From Flaccisagitta enflata (Eukaryota; Chaetognatha; Sagittoidea; Aphragmophora), in contig OZ231127.1 in the NCBI GenBank assembly GCA_965153355.1, forward strand, positions 25,916,001 through 25,980,000: a stretch of 64,000 nt of DNA. The letters are read 5' to 3'. The position numbers were made by a program, and so were the translations under genes. Under the pieces are notes generated by a model. It was not told where the DNA came from, did not search any database, and was given only the letters and a program-made list of their open reading frames with translations. Positions 11,655 to 64,000 of this stretch are shown here, piece after piece; the first letter of the stretch is position 1, and every line of letters starts with the position of its first letter.

Positions 11655-12546
11655 AACAAGGCCAGGAAATGTCAAATAGATGCGTCCTCTTTTGAAACTA
11701 GATAATATAAGAGTAGAAATCAAGAGAAAACCTAAAAAATCGCGTAGATAAATTTTTGTGTTACCTACGTACACAGCCTCTTACATACACTTCTTTTTAT
11801 ATAAGAGACAGCTTTTTTGAACTCAGCCTGGGTGTTCTCAAATTTTTGTCTGTTTTCAGCCTAAAATTCTCTTAAAGTGTTCTTTAATTTGCAGGGGTGT
11901 ATATAATTCCATAACCTTTGATTATTTTCCCCCCCCTGCCTTTGATTTTCTTCCCCGCGACGCATCGCGTCGCGTTACCAAATCAATGTTTTTCTTCCCC
12001 ATAAACCACTAAAACTAGGTGTTTAAGGCTTAGATAGTGTTAAATTGTGTTTAACTTATCATGTTTTATGATTTTTTCCTGCCAAAAGTTATATTTTCCC
12101 CAAGTTTTCTTTTTTTTTCTCTTTTTTCCTCCTTCCTTTTCCTTCCCTAACTCCAAACCCTTTGGGGGGGGAATACGGAACAATATACAGGCCTGTTAAT
12201 TTGTTCAATGTTCATTAAGTCTAAATTGTAGAAAAATACCTTATTTAGAGCAGTTGTATCTTAAACTTGATAATTGTTATATTTTTTTTAATATAATGCC
12301 TGATTTCATAGGCAAACTAAAAAAAAAGTTGTTTATAAAGAAAACATTTCTGAAAAATTTTAACTAAATTCATGTTTTAGATAAGAAACTTAAGTAAAAT
12401 TATTTTCGAAAATGGCCGAAACTGAATCTAAGCCTGGGCATTCTCTTATTTTGTTCTTAAAATTTTGGCAAATCTCAGGCTCATGTCTCTTATAAACTGG
12501 TCTCTAATAAAAAAAAAAGTGTATATATGCGAGGACGCATCTAAAA
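11655..12546 (+). mobile_element. Group A hairpin-tailed element, copy A5, split by a MITE
   Basis: It starts AACAAGGCC, with AGATGCGTCCTC at 11678-11689. It ends in a hairpin ATGCG (12527-12531), loop AGGA, CGCAT (12536-12540), then CT and A residues. GAGGACGCATCT (12531-12542) is a perfect 12-base inverse of the near-start sequence. A TA-flanked MITE sits just before the hairpin; without it the element is about 156 bp, the normal size for the group. Confidence 0.65.
11788..12521. mobile_element. TA-flanked MITE, 734 bp, inside A5
   Basis: The terminal inverted repeats are CACTTCTTTTTATATAAGAG on the left and the inverse of a close match on the right (CTCTAATAAAAAAAAAAGTG). TA lies immediately outside on both sides (11786-11787 and 12522-12523). 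The small MITE at 57432-57589 has the same terminal type. Non-coding, of Tc1/mariner/pogo style by its TA target. Confidence 0.6.
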
Positions 12547-12558
12547 ACGGAATGGGAG

Positions 12559-12564
12559 TTTATT
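12559..12564 (-). terminator. Candidate poly(A) signal AATAAA of the receptor gene
   Basis: The plus strand reads TTTATT here, so the minus strand has AATAAA about 65 bases beyond the receptor stop codon at 12630. The position suits a short 3' UTR. The call is by position and motif only. Confidence 0.45.
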
Positions 12565-12629
12565 ATTCGCTTAGGCGTCATCGAAAAATATCACACAAAA
12601 AATATCACCCCCAAAACTATCTTTCATAG

Positions 12630-57890
<45,261 letters not shown>

Positions 57891-58178
57891 GGCTGAATCC
57901 GGTAGTTTTTTACAGCCTCGGTGATATAGTTATCCGTAATCGATTTTCTATCACGCTGGATATAAAAATCATTTCCAGTTAACAATAATTCTTCTGAGTT
58001 TATTTTCCATTTTGCCGATCCGATTTTTTATTTCGATGTGTGTTGTCCTTCCAATATGTATGGATCTTCCTTCCACCTGCGCGTTACATTAATGACATGT
58101 CGGCGATGACACCCGCAGCCTCCTCATTCATACGAGCCGTGAGTAGGGCACTCATGTTGACGCTGTGTGAGACTGAAT

Positions 58179-59221
58179 TGGGTAATTTCTGGAGAAACCA
58201 ACCAAACCATAAAACCCTCAAATCATAGATTTTGCTCATTTTTGGTGTACAGGTGTGCCCTGGGGAGTTATTTAAAAATCCCGAATCTTTTCGTTCTACG
58301 ACCAATATTTTAGATTTTACAGCCATTTGAAATTTTTGGAATTTTGAGAATTTTGGGCATTTTTCAAAGGTTTAAATGGTCATAACTCTACTAGAATATA
58401 TAGGAATGAGGTGATCTTGGTATCAATCTACAAGTTTTAGCCAAAAGAATATTACAGAACATAAGTTTTATTGGAAAAAATTTATATTTCATGGTTTTTC
58501 CGCCCATGCGTGGCCATTTTGGGTACCCCTAGGTACCTAGTACGATGAAATTTGGTGAAAAAATTTTTGCAAAAGATTCTCTGATGTTTTTTGATTCATA
58601 CTCAAAAGAAATTAGAATGGCGTTTTTCTTCAAAGATACTGAAAAAAAGGGTCTAAGTGAAGTCCTTTAAATCCTAGCTCCTGATTGGTCAGCGATAGAT
58701 CCAAAGAACCAATCAGGAGCCAGGAATCAAAGGACTTCACTTTGACCCTTTTTTTCAGTATCTTTGAAGAAAAACGCCATTTTATTTTCTTTTGGATATG
58801 AATCAAAAAACATCAGAGAATCTTTTGCAAAAATTTTTTCACTAAATTTCATCGTACTAGGTACCTAGGGGTACCCAAAATGGCCCCGCATAGGCGAAAA
58901 AACCATCAAATATAAATTTTTCCAATAGAATTTTTGTTCTGTAATATTCTTTAGGCTAAAACTTGTAGATTGATACCAAGATCACCTCAATCCTATATAT
59001 ACTAGTGGAGTTATGACCATTTAAACCTTTGCAAAATACCCAAAATTCTCAAAATTCCAAAAATTTCAAATGCCCATAAAATCTAAAATATTGGTCGTAG
59101 AACGAAAAGATTCAGGATTTTTGAATATCTTCCCCGGGCAAACCTGTACACCAAAAATGAGCAAAATCTATGATTTGAGGGTTTTATGGTTTGGTTGGTT
59201 TCTCCTGAAATTACCCAATTA
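58179..59221. mobile_element. Long foldback element, about 1.04 kb
   Basis: Two arms of about 500 bp, nearly perfect inverses, meet near 58700. Outermost pair: ATTGGGTAATTTC / GAAATTACCCAAT. Further pairs: ACCAACCAAACCATAAAACC, GGTACCCCTAGGTACC, and CTCCTGATTGGT/ACCAATCAGGAG at the centre. It lies just upstream of the receptor start. Non-coding; a transcript would form a long double-stranded hairpin. Confidence 0.85.
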
Positions 59222-59364
59222 TGGATGTCGACCTCTGCATGAGAAAATACAAAAGAAAGTCATTTGAGTGTGACTTGGGGAGACAGGTTGGTGGACGAAT
59301 GTAAAGATAATGAGGTAAGCCAAATGGAAAGTCCCAAAATAGAAATGTTAACAGAAGAAGCAGA

Positions 59365-60010
<646 letters not shown>

Positions 60011-60425
60011 GGTCTCGGCCGATGGACTCATTCACTTTTTCTTCTTGTTTTCCAGAAAAAGGAGGGAAGAAAAGGAAAGAAAGGAAAAGAAAGAGATAGA
60101 TAGAGACTAGATAGAGACTAGATAGAGAGCAATGACGAGAGAGACAGAGAGAGCGAGATAGAGGGAGAGACCTGAACAAGGCTGAATGATGTCCAAAAGA
60201 TGCGTATTGGTATTGCAATTCGCGACAATGGCCAATGGCTACATCGCCCGATATCGGCGATATCGCCTTCCTTAAGACCATACATCGAGGCTATTAAACG
60301 AAGCATGACTATGCAGCTATGGTCTAGCCTATGCCCACCACTGGTTGTAAACAGATCTCGAGAATATCCTTCCTGTGGTAAATCCACGGCAAATTACTGA
60401 AACGTGATTAAGGCTACCGTCACAC

Positions 60426-60442
60426 GGGGCAAATCGGGACAC
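60426..60442. repeat. Left terminal motif GGGGCAAATCGGGACAC
   Basis: Seventeen bases matching the inverse of the right motif copies. It probably marks the left end of the pogo-like transposon; the flank TACCGTCACAC may also belong to the element. Confidence 0.65.
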
Positions 60443-60538
60443 TTTTTGCATTCTTTCAAAAATTAATACTATTACACCATTAATTAAAAACCTAATACTA
60501 CCACCTTAAGTTAGCCCTACAGGGAGGCTTTAAGCCAC

Positions 60539-60567
60539 GCTAGCGCAGTTTTATTATTTGCGCTAGC
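60539..60567. other. Hairpin GCTAGCGCA...TGCGCTAGC
   Basis: A perfect 9-bp stem (60539-60547 with 60559-60567) and an 11-base AT-rich loop, between two terminal-motif copies in the left end of the transposon. Its role is unknown. Confidence 0.6.
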
Positions 60568-60596
60568 TTATGTCCTTTTTTTTAAAAAAAGGGCGG

Positions 60597-60714
60597 TGTC
60601 CCGATTTGCCCCGTAGTGGGGCAAATCGGGACAGTAACTCTTTCTTCCATTCAATCGAGTATCTTTTGTCTCTCTCGTCCCGTTTTGCCTCCCATTGGGG
60701 CTAATCGGGACACC
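60597..60714. promoter_or_regulatory. Subterminal motif pairs, candidate transposase binding sites
   Basis: TGTCCCGATTTGCCCC (60597-60612) faces GGGGCAAATCGGGACA (60618-60633) across five bases. A decayed similar pair spans 60676-60714. Repeated subterminal motifs identical to the end motif are commonly transposase sites; that role is inferred. Confidence 0.55.
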
Positions 60715-60963
60715 TGGAAAGTTTTTAAAAAAATTGCAACAATTTCATTACATTTTCATTGAATTTAATCATTAGAATTAACAAAATTAATAAAATAACG
60801 CTCGAATACAATAATTACAATTTCAATCGCTCATATTCTTGGCTACGTCGTGAAATAAACATTAACATAACATGCAACAAAGGAAAAATTATAAACTGCA
60901 TAAAACGATGTAGCTTTTCACTGCTACAAACACGTTGTCATGAAAAGGATAGTCCTGAACAAA

Positions 60964-62610
60964 TCACCATTCTTTCCAATCAACGTTAAACTTAAACACG
61001 CCTCGTCGTAAGGCTGTCGGTTCGTCCACTTTGCCGATAATCTGTTCCATCGTAAAACCGCTTCTGTCTTCATGTTGAGGGAAAACGAATAGAGAGCCAT
61101 CTTCTCCACTTTTGGGATGCAAAAAAATGCCTTCAAATTCACCAACTGAATGCGCGCTGGGTTCAACCATTCTTCCAAGGTATGGCTGCTTTGACTTCGC
61201 TGATTCAGCAGCGAAATCCACTATGACGTAATCTCCGACGTTGTAGCTGCTTCCATCCTCGTGAAACTTTATCCCTTTCCATGGCTTTTTAACTGGAGGT
61301 TTCTTTCTTCCCCGAACAAGGAGTAAGTCACCGCGATAAAGGTCATGTTCCATCGTGGCCTGAACTTCATGTGTCAGATCTTCCAGCCGTTTCCGCTTTC
61401 TTCTCGGTCGTGCTCCCACAAGCTCTTCCATCTGTCTTTGTCCGCCGTCCCGATTTCCTGCATGATTTGCGCCATCTCCATCCTTTTCTTCCCCGGCTAC
61501 GTTTCTTCTCTCCATATCCTCTTCTTCATCCTCTTGGCTATCTTTGTCGCTGTCACTTTCATCATCGCTGTCACTTTCATCATCGCCATCACTTTCATCA
61601 TCGCCGTCACTTTCATCATCGCAGTCACTTTCATCATCGCAGTCACTTTCATCATCGCAGTCACTTTCATCATCGCCGTCACTTTCATCGTCGCCATCAC
61701 TTTCATCGTCGCCGTCACTTTCGTCATCGCCATCATTTTTGTCATCGCCGTCACTTTCGTCATTGCCATCACTTTCATCATCGTCGTCACCAACGTCACC
61801 GTCGTCACCAACCTCACTTTTTTCACCATCGTTAACATCGTTAACATCGTTTTCACTGTCTTCTTCACTTTCATCCTCACTTCTTTCAGAGACTGCTTCA
61901 TCATGACTTTCTCCCTCCTCCTCATTTCTTTCAAGTCCTTCATTGCCGTCGCTTTCAACGTTGGTGACGGTGGCTGCTTGTTTGTTTGTAGATTTCTTGC
62001 TGGGAGCCCTGGAAGTGTCTTTATCAGAGTCATCGGCGTCCGAGGTGACGTCATCGATGTCACTTTCGTCTTCGTTTTCGCTGTTGTCGTCAATGTCGTC
62101 GTCATTGCCTTCACTCTCCATTCCATCTTCACTTTCGTTGTTTGCGAGGCGATAAAATACTTCCCCCGTTTCTTCCACTCCTTCCTCTTCCTCGTCCTCA
62201 ACAGCTTCTTCCTCGGCGTCTTCTTCATCTTCCCCTTCCATTTGATCCACGCTAACACTCAGACCGGCAGGCACGTTCAACCGCTTCCTTCTTCGTTGTT
62301 CTCGTCGCGAACCCTGACGATTCTCGCGAAGAAAGCGTGAGAGGTCATTTTCGAGGTTGCTGTGGTTCTCATCTTGAGGTAGACGAGAAATGACCTCGTC
62401 TTTGTTGAGAGGATAAATGCCACATTTTCGGAAACCACTAATGAGGTTCTGCGCCATATTTGGCTGCAGATTATCCCACAATTCTTTGAGCAATTTCGGG
62501 AAATCTTCTTTTGGAAATCCATCCACAAAGCGCCCTTCTTGACCTCTGTAACGATCCATGACCTTTCTATGTCCGCCTTTGAGCGGTCGATAAACCGCAA
62601 CATCGAGTGG
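60964..62610 (-). CDS. Transposase exon 2
   Basis: Acceptor GGGTAG at 62611-62616. The first residues, P-L-D-V-A-V-Y-R-P-L-K, supply the third catalytic aspartate. There follow W-D-N and G-F-R-K-C-G-I-Y-P-L-N, a motif shared by pogo/jerky-type transposases, then the acidic run and the terminal domain. Confidence 0.9.
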   Translation of the reverse strand, partial: PLDVAVYRPLKGGHRKVMDRYRGQEGRFVDGFPKEDFPKLLKELWDNLQPNMAQNLISGFRKCGIYPLNKDEVISRLPQDENHSNLENDLSRFLRENRQGSRREQRRRKRLNVPAGLSVSVDQMEGEDEEDAEEEAVEDEEEEGVEETGEVFYRLANNESEDGMESEGNDDDIDDNSENEDESDIDDVTSDADDSDKDTSRAPSKKSTNKQAATVTNVESDGNEGLERNEEEGESHDEAVSERSEDESEEDSENDVNDVNDGEKSEVGDDGDVGDDDDESDGNDESDGDDKNDGDDESDGDDESDGDDESDGDDESDCDDESDCDDESDCDDESDGDDESDGDDESDSDDESDSDKDSQEDEEEDMERRNVAGEEKDGDGANHAGNRDGGQRQMEELVGARPRRKRKRLEDLTHEVQATMEHDLYRGDLLLVRGRKKPPVKKPWKGIKFHEDGSSYNVGDYVIVDFAAESAKSKQPYLGRMVEPSAHSVGEFEGIFLHPKSGEDGSLFVFPQHEDRSGFTMEQIIGKVDEPTALRRGVFKFNVDWKEW

Positions 62611-63949
62611 CTACCCACAAAGACAATTAATGACGGGCACATGTTAAGAGCTTATCTTTCAAAGAATCACTTTACCATAGTAAAATCATAGTCGTATTTC
62701 TCCGGTCGATTTAATGACGACGAACGAAAAATAAACTAAAGGCAGCTAAGTAATTGATCCTTTAATACCACCCAGATTCATAACCGGCTTCCGAGATGTT
62801 GACGCCGATTTGTCCACTTTTTGGATACAAATTAGTTGTAAATATATAACATCCAGATGTTAATCCAGTGTTATCAACCTAACATGGTTCTTTAATCTTT
62901 TAATCATAGGCTATGCTCAGACAATCTGAAATCTAATTGATGAGTCTGAAAAAATTTGTCATAAATTTTGGGTTTTATGGTCATCAATTGTGTTTGTGCT
63001 CGACCTGAACCAAGTGAGTCGAGTTTGGTGGCAAGAAGGCAAATCTGATATCGTTCTCTTCGCATTTGCGTACGATATCGACCGACAGGTGACTGGAGAG
63101 ATTGTCTCCTATCATCACCTTCGGGCCAACTTTCCTTCTGAGTTCCGGCAGAGCCAAGTTCATGAACCAATCTTGAAATGTAGTTCCGTCAAACCACCCG
63201 GATTTGGTTCGATTATATCGTGCCCTCGGTGGGCCTCCTACAACCCATGAATCCCACATGTGCGTGGCTTTGTACACCACATAGACGGGTATCATTGTTC
63301 CGTCTGCAAAGCCGGCAAACATCAGTGAGGTGCCGCTTTTAGAAGAGTTGACAACTCGCTCGGGATAACGACTGCCTCGTCGTGTGATTACCCGCTTCTT
63401 GCCTGGGTCATCGGTCAGATTTGTCTCGTCGTAGTTGAGTATGTTTCCAGGTGGAACACCACGCAGGGTCACCTCGAGATTCTTGAAGAACTCTTCCATC
63501 ATTGGGATGTCTATTTTTGCCCGAGCTCTCTTGATGTTCAAAGCGTGTCTTTGCTTGAGATGTGGGTGACGCGATAAAAATCCATTTGCCCACTCTATCC
63601 CGGGAAGGTTATCTGGGAAAGAGGTTTTTCGCCCACGTCGATCGTAATAATTCTTGATGAATTGGCGAACTTCATAAGTTGTGAGAGGGCACCCCCAGTC
63701 AGCACATTTCAGGAGGGCTATGGCGAGAGTTTCTTCCACCTTTGGACCCAAAGCTGTCGGACGACCTTTGGATTTGACCTCATCACCTTTCGCACGTCGA
63801 CCCAGGACTGACCTTGAGATGCCATATTTCTCTGCTGCTTTTCGAATTGAGAGTCCTTCTTTGATTGCATTGACAGCTTCTTCCATTGTTTCTGTGCTGT
63901 GTCTCTTGTTGGGCGTTTTTCCCAGCGGCGTCAAATAGTTTCGAACCAT
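60964..63949 (-). CDS. Pogo-like DDE transposase, two exons
   Basis: Exon 1 (63949-63005) and exon 2 (62610-60964) join across a 394-bp GT-AG intron in phase 0, giving 863 aa. Seen: a psq-type helix-turn-helix near residues 20-58 (S-I-R-K-A-A-E-K-Y-G-I-S); a DDE domain with D174 (N-Y-D-E-T-N), D282 (I-G-D-N) and D318 (Q-P-L-D-V-A), a DD35D spacing; a long D/E/S-rich region (about 440-705); and a C-terminal domain with V-G-D-Y-V-I-V-D-F. This family cuts and pastes its own element by recognising the terminal repeats. All three acidic residues are present and no frame is broken, so the enzyme looks intact. The ATG at 63949 is chosen because upstream in-frame sequence is the repeated end motif itself. 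The acidic tail and long C-terminus exceed the usual family length. Confidence 0.9.
61545..61800. repeat. 18-bp coding minisatellite in the acidic region
   Basis: Plus-strand units like TCACTTTCATCATCGCCG encode D-D-E-S-D-G repeats on the minus strand. About thirteen units. Plus-strand frames over it are shadows. Confidence 0.9.
62611..63004 (-). other. Transposase intron, 394 bp
   Basis: Donor CAG|GTCGAG at 63004 and acceptor GGGTAG at 62611. Without splicing the frame ends six codons later, before the third catalytic residue. Joining restores H-L-V-Q-P-L-D-V-A, a conserved run in this family. Confidence 0.9.
63005..63949 (-). CDS. Transposase exon 1
   Basis: It encodes 315 residues: the helix-turn-helix, a second DNA-binding-like region (W-A-N-G-F-L-S-R-H-P) and the first two catalytic aspartates. 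It ends ...S-T-H-L-V-Q exactly at the donor. Confidence 0.9.
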
Positions 63950-63983
63950 TGTCCCGATTTGCCCCGGTGTCCCGATTTGCCCC
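63950..63983. repeat. Two tandem copies of the end motif before the transposase ATG
   Basis: TGTCCCGATTTGCCCC at 63950-63965 and again at 63968-63983, separated by GG. They lie immediately upstream of the start codon, so transposase bound there could repress its own promoter. This is inference from position. Confidence 0.65.
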
Positions 63984-64000
63984 AATTTACATGAAAGATG

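Larger units (their letters stand above)
60426..64000 (-). mobile_element. Pogo-like DNA transposon (right limit outside or near the window edge)
   Basis: A two-exon DDE transposase is flanked by copies of one motif, GGGGCAAATCGGGACA: direct at 60426-60441, as a palindromic pair at 60597-60633, degenerate at 60676-60714, and inverted twice at 63950-63965 and 63968-63983. The left copy lies outside the 3' end of the gene and the right copies just before its start codon, as expected for terminal and subterminal repeats. The outer end on the right may lie beyond 64000, so no target duplication can be checked. Confidence 0.75.

Noticed and set aside
61345-62340. 331-residue plus-strand frame rich in V, I, T and F
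   Set aside because: It is antisense to the acidic region of the transposase; its periodicity reflects the 18-bp coding repeat.
62984-63985. Transposase frame starting at the TTG at 63985
   Set aside because: The first 12 residues would be translated end-motif repeats. The first ATG at 63949 is the more likely start.

Overview
The window is animal nuclear DNA. It has many short coding exons with GT-AG introns, very large amounts of tandem and interspersed repeat, and no bacterial or organellar gene layout. The clade is not fixed by sequence alone. The Kekkon-like LRR-Ig receptor, the arthropod-style core promoter of the small gene and the extreme microsatellite load point to a protostome, perhaps an arthropod such as a crustacean, but this is inference.

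Three genes are supported. (1) A 14-exon gene on the minus strand (57890 down to 12630) encodes a predicted 1089-aa membrane receptor: signal peptide, leucine-rich repeats, LRR C-cap, one Ig domain, a transmembrane helix, and a long cytoplasmic tail ending in a PDZ-ligand-like T-A-V. All 13 exon junctions keep frame. (2) Inside its last intron (29.5 kb), on the plus strand, lies a small Ly6/uPAR-like GPI-anchored protein gene with two coding exons (14850-15092 and 40575-40697). (3) At the right edge is a pogo-like DNA transposon with an intact two-exon DDE transposase on the minus strand (63949 down to 60964).

The Ly6 intron is 25.5 kb. Almost all of it is one block, 15151-40399, bounded by long inverted repeats (first 30 bp identical) and by TA on each side. 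Without the block the intron would be about 0.23 kb. Inside are palindromic minisatellites, a 28-bp satellite with higher-order structure, 44-bp, 19-bp and 13-bp satellites, a tRNA-derived SINE, a pogo-type MITE, a foldback and other nested insertions. The organisation is therefore nested: receptor intron, then Ly6 gene, then Ly6 intron, then giant TIR-bounded block, then satellites.

The rest is dominated by short mobile elements. Two related-looking groups (here A and B) have one end marked by a hairpin followed by A residues. Near the other end is a short sequence matching one hairpin arm. The hairpin sequence differs between copies, yet its partner at the far end usually differs in the same way. 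Internal tandem repeats differ from copy to copy. There are also foldback elements, TA-flanked MITEs, one hAT-type MITE with a perfect 8-bp target duplication, and a 2.1-kb (CT)n tract inside a receptor intron. Roughly 1-0.4 kb, 4.0-4.8 kb and 8.8-11.3 kb hold nothing I can identify.
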